From Variovorax boronicumulans (GTDB lineage: Bacteria; Pseudomonadota; Gammaproteobacteria; Burkholderiales; Burkholderiaceae_C), in NCBI RefSeq assembly GCF_007677875.1, contig NZ_VEDO01000002.1, positions 310,001 through 374,000 of the forward strand: a stretch of 64,000 nt of DNA. Direction: 5' to 3'. Both the position numbers and the translations under genes were made by a program. How positions within the stretch are numbered: the first letter of the stretch is position 1; each line of letters opens with the position of its first letter. This document shows, piece after piece, positions 8,867-13,994 of the stretch. The notes beneath the pieces were generated by a model. The model searched no databases. It was given only the letters and a program-made list of their open reading frames with translations, and was not told where the DNA came from.

Positions 8867-9154
8867 ATGCACAACCTTGAGATTGCTCCACCCGAGAAGA
8901 CAGGCTCGTGGCTGTATGCCGGTTGCGTGTCTTGCGAGGTCCGCATCGTTCGACATCACACGCTGTACGGCACTGGTGACTATGAGGATCCGCCAGATGT
9001 CGCGGAAGATAGAAACGTCGAGTGCTTTTACTTGCTCTATGGCACGCCCGTGGGCCAACCAAAATGGGTAGGCGGGGGCGCCGCGCTCAGCCTCTCGGGA
9101 GCAGTTGCGTTGGCGGAGGAGAAACTTGGTCCCTCGTTGGTCTGGGGCGCATAG
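8867..9154 (+). CDS. cassette 5: hypothetical protein
   Basis: A 95-residue soluble protein, ATG six bases after the attC R' sequence. It contains two cysteines close together (AGCVSCEVRIV) and an acidic stretch (DYEDPPDVAED). No signal peptide or membrane span is evident, and no family was recognised. The stop lies about 55 bases before its attC. Confidence 0.6.
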   Translation: MHNLEIAPPEKTGSWLYAGCVSCEVRIVRHHTLYGTGDYEDPPDVAEDRNVECFYLLYGTPVGQPKWVGGGAALSLSGAVALAEEKLGPSLVWGA

Positions 9155-9209
9155 AAATGCAATTCACCTCGCACTGGCCTTCGCGCGCGCAACCCATCGG
9201 CGCGGTGAC

Positions 9210-9266
9210 GGCGAACCCTTTGCTGCAGCGGACGGCTACGCCGCCCGCTGAGCGCGAACGTTAGCC
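9210..9266 (+). other. attC site of cassette 5
   Basis: R'' GGCGAAC at 9210-9216, R' GTTAGCC at 9260-9266, with central arms GGACGGCTACGCCGCCCGCTGA. R'' is complementary to GTTCGCC at 8855. Length 57 bp. Confidence 0.93.
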
Positions 9267-9270
9267 ACAC

Positions 9271-9657
9271 ATGGCGTTTTGTCCAAACTGCGGCGCTGAG
9301 ATACCTTTAACTGCTCAAGCTTGTGGCCAATGTCCCGCATTGTTCGGTTCGGGAGCCTGGGCACCTTCCACTACGCAGATACCAAAGCCCGTAGTCAAGA
9401 ACGACCAAAGAACGACGACGGAAAAGATCTTAGATAGATTTGTTATCTTGGGGCTGCTTGGCGCACCAGTTGGCTGCTTCGCAATTTCCGTACTAAGTCC
9501 GAACACCGGCGCGGGTTTTGCACTGCTCGGGGCACCACTACTCGCTGCTTTGGCCGTCTTTGCTGGCGCTCTTCGACTGTCGATATTTGTCTTTATTAAA
9601 CTTAAGACATACTTGGGACACCGAAACAAGCGTTATTTGGAGAAAACCGGTGGCTAA
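9271..9657 (+). CDS. cassette 6: zinc-ribbon membrane protein
   Basis: A 128-residue protein. The N-terminus MAFCPNCGAEIPLTAQACGQ holds a C-x2-C pair and, after 12 residues, C-x2-C (CGQC), the layout of a zinc-ribbon. Two hydrophobic segments follow (about 55-76 and 79-107), so it is probably an inner-membrane protein with a cytoplasmic zinc-ribbon head. The role is unknown. The ATG is four bases after the attC R' sequence, and the TAA stop is inside the R'' heptamer GGCTAAC. Confidence 0.72.
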   Translation: MAFCPNCGAEIPLTAQACGQCPALFGSGAWAPSTTQIPKPVVKNDQRTTTEKILDRFVILGLLGAPVGCFAISVLSPNTGAGFALLGAPLLAALAVFAGALRLSIFVFIKLKTYLGHRNKRYLEKTGG

Positions 9658-9708
9658 CATCGTGGTCCACCGGACCGCCTGTGGCGTCCGCTGACCGCCA
9701 CGTTCTGC
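9652..9708 (+). other. attC site of cassette 6
   Basis: R'' GGCTAAC at 9652-9658, R' GTTCTGC at 9702-9708, with central arms GGACCGCCTGTGGCGTCCGCTGA. R'' is complementary to GTTAGCC at 9260. Length 57 bp. Confidence 0.93.
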
Positions 9709-9742
9709 GTCATGGTGACCGGCGCTTGCTGATCCATGTTTT

Positions 9743-9752
9743 TGTAGCTACA
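9743..9752. promoter_or_regulatory. perfect palindrome upstream of brnT, candidate BrnA operator
   Basis: TGTAGCTACA is a perfect ten-base palindrome ending eight bases before the brnT GTG start. BrnT/BrnA modules are autoregulated by the complex, so an operator is expected here. A toxin-antitoxin cassette needs its own promoter; no unambiguous -35/-10 pair was identified. Confidence 0.45.
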
Positions 9753-9760
9753 TTAAGGCT

Positions 9761-10036
9761 GTGCGGATCACTTACGACACGGCCAAGCGCGAGGTCACGT
9801 TGACGGAGCGAGGCCTCGACTTTGAGGATGCCAAGCATGTGTTCGCTGGGCCGACCTTCGAGGTAGACGACCTGCGTCGAGACTACGGTGAGAGGCGGAT
9901 CATTTGCTTCGGCCTGCTTGACGACCGCCTTGTCGTGGTTGGCTACACGCCGCGTGGCGCGGATCGCCACGTTTTCAGCATGAGGAAAGCAAATGACCGC
10001 GAGCAAACGCGCATCGGCCCCATCCTTGGGCTCTGA
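9761..10036 (+). CDS. brnT: cassette 7: BrnT family toxin
   Basis: A 91-residue BrnT-type ribonuclease toxin from a GTG start at 9761. Family features are the opening ITYDTAKREVTLTERGLDF, then DYGERRIICFGLLDDRLVVV, and the closing segment FSMRKANDREQTR, which holds the conserved R and HxFSMRKA-type residues of the RelE-like fold. It would cleave RNA when free of antitoxin. It overlaps brnA by 44 bases, as is usual for this module, so the pair is one operon inside one cassette. Toxin-antitoxin cassettes are known to stabilise integron arrays against cassette loss. Confidence 0.9.
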   Translation: MRITYDTAKREVTLTERGLDFEDAKHVFAGPTFEVDDLRRDYGERRIICFGLLDDRLVVVGYTPRGADRHVFSMRKANDREQTRIGPILGL

Positions 10037-10274
10037 TCTCAAGCGCGTCGACCGGCATGTCATTCAACCTGCCGAATACGACGAACTCCCCGAACTCACC
10101 GACGAAATGTTCGCGCGAGGTGTCGTAAACAAGGGAGGTCGGCCAAGGACTGCGAATCCAAAACGGCTGATTTCCATTCGGTTGACCGAAGACGTGATTC
10201 AACGTTGGCGGGCGACCGGGCCAGGATGGCAGACGCGAATGGCGGAAAAGCTCAGCAACTTCGCGCCCAAATGA
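9993..10274 (+). CDS. brnA: cassette 7: BrnA family antitoxin
   Basis: A 93-residue antitoxin. It contains the family hallmark DELPELTDEMFARG followed by a C-terminal ribbon-helix-helix segment (ISIRLTEDVIQRWRATGPGW). The ATG at 9993 has AGGA seven bases upstream, inside the toxin gene. BrnA neutralises BrnT and binds the operon promoter. Both genes look intact, so this module is probably functional. The stop is two bases before the attC R'' heptamer. Confidence 0.9.
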   Translation: MTASKRASAPSLGSDLKRVDRHVIQPAEYDELPELTDEMFARGVVNKGGRPRTANPKRLISIRLTEDVIQRWRATGPGWQTRMAEKLSNFAPK

Positions 10275-10275
10275 C

Positions 10276-10333
10276 GCAGAACAATCCGCTCCATCGGACC
10301 GCCTGCGGCGTCCGCTGAGCTATATCGTTAAAC
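10276..10333 (+). other. attC site of cassette 7
   Basis: R'' GCAGAAC at 10276-10282, R' GTTAAAC at 10327-10333, with central arms GGACCGCCTGCGGCGTCCGCTGA. R'' is complementary to GTTCTGC at 9702. Length 58 bp. Confidence 0.93.
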
Positions 10334-10340
10334 GTCACCC

Positions 10341-10598
10341 ATGAAGCTGCGTACGCTCATGACATTGATAACCGCAGGCGGCGCTGGTGGGGCGGGGCTG
10401 ATGCTGTACGTGGCGGGTGACGCTATTTGGAGAGGGGAGTTCACCCTCTCTTCTCGTTACTATCATCCCGTCGTCATACCGCGTGCTGTTTTGCCGTGGA
10501 TCTATTGGGGCTTGGTATCCTTTTTCGCGGCTGCAGGTGTCTTTTTCGTCTGGCTGTCCTTTTATCTTGCCAGGGGAATTTCTAGCGTAAATGAATAG
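10341..10598 (+). CDS. cassette 8: small two-span membrane protein
   Basis: An 85-residue protein starting eight bases after the attC R' sequence. Hydrophobic segments cover about residues 6-26, rich in glycine (TAGGAGGAGLMLYVAG), and 52-76. A short aromatic loop (SSRYYHPVV) lies between them. No family was recognised; it is probably an inner-membrane protein. It ends 30 bases before its attC site. Confidence 0.62.
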   Translation: MKLRTLMTLITAGGAGGAGLMLYVAGDAIWRGEFTLSSRYYHPVVIPRAVLPWIYWGLVSFFAAAGVFFVWLSFYLARGISSVNE

Positions 10599-10628
10599 AC
10601 GAACACCCGTGAATTCCGCGAGCAGCAC

Positions 10629-10685
10629 GTTTAACATGTCGGCCCATCGGACCGCGTACGGCGTCGGCTGGCCTTTGCGTTAGGC
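10629..10685 (+). other. attC site of cassette 8
   Basis: R'' GTTTAAC at 10629-10635, R' GTTAGGC at 10679-10685, with central arms GGACCGCGTACGGCGTCGGCTG. R'' is complementary to GTTAAAC at 10327. Length 57 bp. Confidence 0.92.
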
Positions 10686-10708
10686 GTCTTAGTGGGCATC
10701 CCCACCAT

Positions 10709-11296
10709 ATGAAGACAGTTCCGCCCGGCCCTAAGACGGTATTCCTCAATGGAATTGTTGTCGGCGAAGTCGTCTCAACAGGAGACTACGAGCGCGACAC
10801 AGAAGCGGTTCGCCGATTCCTAAAGGACAAAGGCCTACACAAGGAGACCCCGCTGTTCCAGGCGATGTTCAACCAGGCCGTAGCCTTTGCAAATACATCG
10901 GCGTACCTGTACGAACGTGACCTGCGTCGCATGCCAAGGAAGGGAGTCAGCGCGACCCCCTTTGTGGTCAACGCAGCCTTCAGCGTAGAGCTCTACCTAA
11001 AAGCATTAGCGCAGAAGCATGGCGTCGCGCTGCGAGGGCATGAGCTAGTGAAGTTGCACAAGGCGCTTCCAGCCAAGGCGCTGTCTGAGATCGAAGAAGT
11101 TGCGCCGAGATGTGCAGCCAACAGAGCTCTCGGAGGGCCCCCAAACTTCCTCGAGTACATCAAGGAACTGAACAATGCGTTTGTTGATTGGCGATACAGC
11201 TACGAACTGGATAGAACAGGGCCAGTGCACATCGAGCCAACTATTTTTGTCATGGAAGTCCTGCATGAGTGTTGCCGCCTTCCACCGGCCGCCTAA
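10709..11296 (+). CDS. cassette 9: hypothetical protein with HEPN-like segment
   Basis: A 195-residue soluble protein. The segment FVVNAAFSVELYLKALAQKH followed by GHELVKLHKALP matches the helical pattern of HEPN-type domains (AFxxELxLKAL, then GHxLxxL). HEPN proteins are often RNases or nucleotidyltransferase partners in toxin-antitoxin or defence systems. No adjacent MNT partner is present, and the RX4-6H catalytic motif is not obvious, so function stays open. The TAA stop is inside the R'' heptamer of the following attC. Confidence 0.68.
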   Translation: MKTVPPGPKTVFLNGIVVGEVVSTGDYERDTEAVRRFLKDKGLHKETPLFQAMFNQAVAFANTSAYLYERDLRRMPRKGVSATPFVVNAAFSVELYLKALAQKHGVALRGHELVKLHKALPAKALSEIEEVAPRCAANRALGGPPNFLEYIKELNNAFVDWRYSYELDRTGPVHIEPTIFVMEVLHECCRLPPAA

Positions 11297-11359
11297 CTTT
11301 TCCATCGAGAGGACTCACCCCGGCAAGCCGGGTCGAGCCTCTCATGTCAAGCGTTAGGC
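11291..11359 (+). other. attC site of cassette 9 (longer, 69 bp type)
   Basis: R'' GCCTAAC at 11291-11297 and R' GTTAGGC at 11353-11359. The central arms (CCATCGAGAGGACTCACC and GAGCCTCTCATG) differ from the other sites in the array. This 69-bp type recurs at 59375-59443 on the opposite strand. Confidence 0.9.
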
Positions 11360-11361
11360 CC

Positions 11362-11919
11362 ATGAAGCTCAACGAACAGATTGCGTCGTTCGCCAACGCC
11401 GTAGGCGATGGGGCGATTGAGATCTACAACGAGTTCAGCTTACAACACGAGCTTGGCTTGCATCTGCGTTCGCAACTCAGCGGCTGCAAGGTTCAGTTTG
11501 AACGCAACGTTTCCCATTTCAATCTGGCGAAGAGTGACTTCGAGAAGAGAGAAATTGATATCGCTGTCACCTCGTCTTCAGGCCAGCGGCTAAGCGCCAT
11601 CGAATTGAAGTACCCGCGCAATGGTCAGGTTCCGGAGTCGATGTATGGCTTCTGCAAAGACATTGCCTTCTTGGAGCAACTTGTTGCTGCAGGTTTTCAA
11701 TCGGCGTACTTTCTGGCCGTCGCAGATCACAAGCACTTCTACTCCGGCGCAAGTGAAGGAATCTACGGCATGTTTCGCAGTGGGGTACCCATCAGCGGCA
11801 CCATTTGCAAGCCAACGGGAGCGAAGAACACTAGCGTCACCATCGCGGGGTCCTACACCGCGTCATGGTTGCCAGTGTCCGGAAGCACAAGATTTTGCCT
11901 CGTCCAAGTGGGGAGCTAG
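11362..11919 (+). CDS. cassette 10: hypothetical protein with PD-(D/E)XK-like motif
   Basis: A 185-residue soluble protein, ATG three bases after the attC R' sequence. It contains FEKREIDIAV and, about 15 residues on, SAIELKYPRNGQ, an acidic residue followed by E-x-K, the spacing of PD-(D/E)XK nuclease-like folds. The family was not recognised and nuclease activity is only inferred from this motif. The downstream attC is decayed (11960-12016), so the cassette is probably no longer mobile as a unit. Confidence 0.68.
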   Translation: MKLNEQIASFANAVGDGAIEIYNEFSLQHELGLHLRSQLSGCKVQFERNVSHFNLAKSDFEKREIDIAVTSSSGQRLSAIELKYPRNGQVPESMYGFCKDIAFLEQLVAAGFQSAYFLAVADHKHFYSGASEGIYGMFRSGVPISGTICKPTGAKNTSVTIAGSYTASWLPVSGSTRFCLVQVGS

Positions 11920-11959
11920 CTTTATGGCGCTGAGAAGCACGGCACTACCCACCGCTGGG

Positions 11960-12016
11960 GCTGACCATTCGGTCAAGCGGACGCTTGGCGGCGCCGCTTA
12001 TCTCAGACGGTCCGAC
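11960..12016 (+). other. decayed attC-like site of cassette 10
   Basis: The stretch beginning GCTGACCATTCGGTCAAGCG and ending GTCCGAC aligns by eye with a typical 60-bp attC of the aadA type, but both heptamers are degraded (GCTGACC for RYYYAAC, GTCCGAC for GTTRRRY). It lies at the expected place, 41 bases after the cassette 10 gene. Confidence 0.5.
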
Positions 12017-12030
12017 AGCAGGAGAACCCG

Positions 12031-12327
12031 TTGTTGATTGCATATTCTGATTTTCTTGCCTACTGCAAGAAGCTTTGAGGCGAGACGCTCTACACCTTGG
12101 CGCGATCCAAGCCATTTACTGTGTCTTTCGATGAAGGGGCGCTCAACTTTATCCCATCAACCGGAGTTGCGCGGAGAGCCGATGCAAAGAAGACCACAGA
12201 GGTGCTTCGCCTCTTGGCGGAGTCAAATGAGTGGGCTCCAAGCGCCTATCGAAACATGACTCAACACGCGTCGTACATTCTCGCAATCGCGAAACATTCG
12301 AATGACCGCGCCGGCCGTTCTGTCTAA
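12031..12327 (+). pseudogene. cassette 11: hypothetical gene interrupted by an in-frame TGA
   Basis: From TTG at 12031 the frame reads LLIAYSDFLAYCKKL, meets TGA at 12076-12078, and continues in the same frame as GETLYTLARSKPF and onward to a TAA at 12325-12327, inside the attC R'' heptamer. The upstream and downstream halves join without a frame change and the stop sits exactly where a cassette gene should end, so this is one gene broken by a point mutation. A shorter product could start at the TTG at 12097. No function was recognised. Confidence 0.62.
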
Positions 12328-12378
12328 CAATTCGCTGCAGCGGACGGCTTCGCCGCCCGCTGAGCTATAACGTTAGCA
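12322..12378 (+). other. attC site of cassette 11
   Basis: R'' GTCTAAC at 12322-12328, R' GTTAGCA at 12372-12378 (last base departs from consensus), with central arms GGACGGCTTCGCCGCCCGCTGA. Length 57 bp. Confidence 0.9.
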
Positions 12379-12441
12379 TTCGCCGATCCACCGCGCGTGC
12401 CGTTGATTGCAGGTGCTATCACTTAGTGCTAGCATTGCATT

Positions 12442-12697
12442 GTGAACTCCAAGCATCGAAAGACTCTCGCCGCAGTATTTCGCCAAGCCGACATCTGCAG
12501 CCATCGTCTTCGTGGGCATCGAGGCGCTGGTCAAAGCGCTGGGCGGAAGTGTTCATGAACGTGAGGGCTCGCGAGTGAAGTTGGTACTTGGTGGGCATGA
12601 GTGGCGCTGCCATCGTCCTCATCCGGGCAAGGAGGCGAAGCGGTACCAAGTCGAAGAAGCTCGCGAGCTTCTGGAAAGAGCAGGAGTCAGACCTTGA
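12442..12697 (+). pseudogene. hicA: cassette 12: hicA toxin gene with a +1 frameshift
   Basis: HicA is a small double-stranded-RNA-binding-fold mRNA interferase. From GTG at 12442 the frame opens MNSKHRKTLAAVF, a standard HicA start. The rest of the family sequence (AKPTSAAIVFVGIEALVKAL, GSRVKLVL, and the catalytic-histidine segment HRPHPGKEAKRY) lies in the next frame. Removing one T from the TTT run at 12478-12480 joins them. As it stands the full-length toxin cannot be made; only a fragment from an internal GTG at 12512 lacking the first helix could be. The intact hicB antitoxin follows after five bases. Confidence 0.8.
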
Positions 12698-12702
12698 ACA
12701 CG

Positions 12703-13032
12703 ATGAATCTCCAGGGCTATACCGCTCGGGTCGAGTACGACGGGCGAGACGATATTTTTGTGGGGCGTGTGCTCGGCCTACGCCACATCATCAGCTTCCA
12801 CGGAAAAACAGTCGCGGAGTTGCGCCGGGAGTTTTCCGGAGCAGTTAAAGACTATCTCGCAGACTGCGAAGCTCAGGGAATCTCCCCCGAGAAGCCTGCC
12901 TCAGGAAAGCTGCTGATTCGCGTACCGCCTGAAGTGCATAGCCGGGCGCTTATCAAGGCACAGGCGCTGGGCAAGAGCCTGAATCAATGGGCGACCGAGG
13001 CCCTCGAGCATGCTGTGAAAGTCGATGGCTAA
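12703..13032 (+). CDS. hicB: cassette 12: HicB family antitoxin
   Basis: A 109-residue HicB protein. The N-terminal partly degraded RNase H-like domain covers about residues 1-60 (YTARVEYDGRDDIFVGRVLG, then FHGKTVAELRREF). The C-terminal ribbon-helix-helix reads LLIRVPPEVHSRALIKAQAL followed by SLNQWATEALEHAV. It would bind HicA and repress the operon. The ATG at 12703 is five bases after the hicA stop; a TTG at 12694 overlapping the stop is an alternative. The TAA stop is inside the R'' heptamer. With hicA frameshifted, this antitoxin appears to be an orphan. Confidence 0.92.
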   Translation: MNLQGYTARVEYDGRDDIFVGRVLGLRHIISFHGKTVAELRREFSGAVKDYLADCEAQGISPEKPASGKLLIRVPPEVHSRALIKAQALGKSLNQWATEALEHAVKVDG

Positions 13033-13084
13033 CATTTCTTTCCATCGGAGCGCCTGCGGCGTCCGCTGAAATCTGACGTTGAAC
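13027..13084 (+). other. attC site of cassette 12
   Basis: R'' GGCTAAC at 13027-13033, R' GTTGAAC at 13078-13084, with central arms GGAGCGCCTGCGGCGTCCGCTGA. R'' has one mismatch to the complement of GTTAGCA at 12372, a first sign of drift. Length 58 bp. Confidence 0.92.
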
Positions 13085-13087
13085 ATC

Positions 13088-13471
13088 ATGCAAGTGACGT
13101 GGAAGCAACGTGCGTCTCTCCCGAGTGACGCGGCGCTTGCGGCGTTGGTGGAGGCATGGTAATGGCTCTTGCCGGAGCGGTTCGAGCCTGTCACCGCCAA
13201 CACGCTCGGCGATGTCTTCTTTCAGCAAGGCCGTGAAGCTGTGTACTGGCGGAACACCGGAACCGCTGAGATCAGCCAAGTTGCAGAATCGCGTTCGGCT
13301 TCTTTGGATCTACTCAAGACCGAAGAAGCAGACGAGTGGTTTATGCCCAATTTGATTCAGGATTTGTTGAATGCGGAGAATGAATCGCCCCGGGGCGATT
13401 CAATAGCTTCGGAGCACCCGATTGCGAAGCACCGACAAGCCTTCAGGTGGGCGAAGCCGCAGATTTCATGA
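13088..13471 (+). pseudogene. cassette 13: degraded DUF1851/Tdi1-like immunity gene
   Basis: From ATG at 13088 the frame reads MQVTWKQRASLPSDAALAAL, hits TAA at 13160-13162, then continues in frame with LLPERFEPVTANTLGDVFF and EADEWFMPNLIQDLLN. The central part matches the DUF1851 domain found in T6SS immunity protein Tdi1. Family members run on for about 60 more residues of that domain, but here similarity stops at a 20-bp palindrome (13382-13401) and the rest of the frame is unrelated. A truncated product from 13169 is possible. This is the last recognisable cassette gene. Confidence 0.6.
13382..13401. repeat. perfect 20-bp palindrome at the break in cassette 13
   Basis: GAATCGCCCCGGGGCGATTC reads the same on both strands. 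It sits exactly where similarity of cassette 13 to DUF1851 ends, so it may mark a rearrangement junction. The half-site GAATCGCC recurs at 13498-13505. Confidence 0.7.
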
Positions 13472-13644
13472 ACCGGTTCAACTTCTGGCAGTTGGTTGAA
13501 TCGCCAGTTCTGCAGTCAGGTCACACGTTCAGCGTTTCGCCAGATCACCCTCGCTTTGTTCTCACAAAGATCAAGGATGCTCGCCACGAACCGGACGATC
13601 CCTTCTTCAACCCCGCCGGCCTCTGGCGGCTCGATGAGGCCTGA
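13468..13644 (+). CDS. short open frame of uncertain coding status
   Basis: A 58-residue frame starting MNRFNFWQLVESPVLQSGHT. It overlaps the cassette 13 stop and the possible attC half-site. No ribosome binding site or family is recognised. It might be the truncated start of a further gene, or non-coding debris at the end of the array. Confidence 0.25.
   Translation: MNRFNFWQLVESPVLQSGHTFSVSPDHPRFVLTKIKDARHEPDDPFFNPAGLWRLDEA
13476..13482 (+). other. possible attC R'' half-site of cassette 13
   Basis: GTTCAAC lies four bases after the cassette 13 stop and is the exact complement of GTTGAAC at 13078, which starts the cassette. No central arms follow, so the rest of the attC would be missing. 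A seven-base match can also arise by chance. Confidence 0.4.
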
Positions 13645-13673
13645 CTGTGGAGTATCAAGATGTTGCGTCGTGA

Positions 13674-13757
13674 AGAGCTGAGTCGGGAGACCGCCGCGAC
13701 GCCACCGATGCCGCGATGGGGCCGGTGGCACATGTAGTCATGTTGCCAGTGCGCCAG
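13674..13757 (-). pseudogene. fragment of a DDE (IS481-like) transposase, C-terminal end
   Basis: The minus strand reads LAHWQHDYMCHRPHRGIGG then VAAVSRLSS, closely resembling the C-terminal W-x(n)-YN-x2-RPH-x2-LGG segment of IS481/IS3-type integrase-core transposases. Only about 28 residues remain and the frame around them is not coherent, so this is a scrap of a lost insertion sequence between the cassette array and the host genes. Confidence 0.5.
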
Positions 13758-13994
13758 ATCGACCCCTACCGCCCACCGGACCTGCCCGGTACCGGACCCA
13801 CCCGGCCAATTTGGTTGCCGCTGAACGGCCAAAGTGTTTGTCGTCAGCCAGGACGCTGACCGTGATCGCGCGGACTGCAGCCCACGACCACCAGGCACGC
13901 TGTCGCCACCCGCGCAAACCGATCGGCGACGGCACGGAATGCGCAGCCGGACAGTACCATCTGCAGCTTCGCGCAGAGCGGGCCCTGTCAAGCA
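13758..13994. other. spacer between transposase scrap and methyltransferase gene
   Basis: Together with 13645-13673, this stretch shows no convincing gene, RNA or repeat. It may be the remainder of the decayed insertion sequence. Confidence 0.4.

Larger units (their letters stand above)
5750..13482. mobile_element. chromosomal integron: integrase, attI and about 13-cassette array
   Basis: The element has the canonical integron layout: an IntI-type tyrosine recombinase on the minus strand, an attI core GTTAGGC at 6997-7003, then plus-strand cassettes each made of one or two short genes plus an attC site. Eleven clear attC sites were located by eye. In cassettes 1-9 the R' heptamer at the cassette start is the exact reverse complement of that cassette's own R'' heptamer, as expected for inserted circles. 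Cassette DNA is visibly less GC-rich than the flanks. No qacE or sul1 is present, so it is not a clinical class 1 element. The right boundary near 13482 is uncertain. Confidence 0.93.

Noticed and set aside
11269-11361. Longer start for the cassette 10 protein
   Set aside because: It would translate the attC site of cassette 9. The ATG at 11362, just after R', is the natural cassette start.
7299-13084. CRISPR array
   Set aside because: The roughly regular repeats are attC sites with variable ends and gene-sized, coding spacers of unequal length; no cas genes are present.
5750-13482. Clinical class 1 integron
   Set aside because: No qacE, sul1, aad or beta-lactamase genes, no Tn402 ends, and IntI differs from IntI1 at many positions despite overall similarity.
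13476-13501. Complete attC from GTTCAAC to GTTGAAT
   Set aside because: Only 26 bases separate the outer ends and no L''/L' arms can be drawn. Kept only as a possible R'' half-site.
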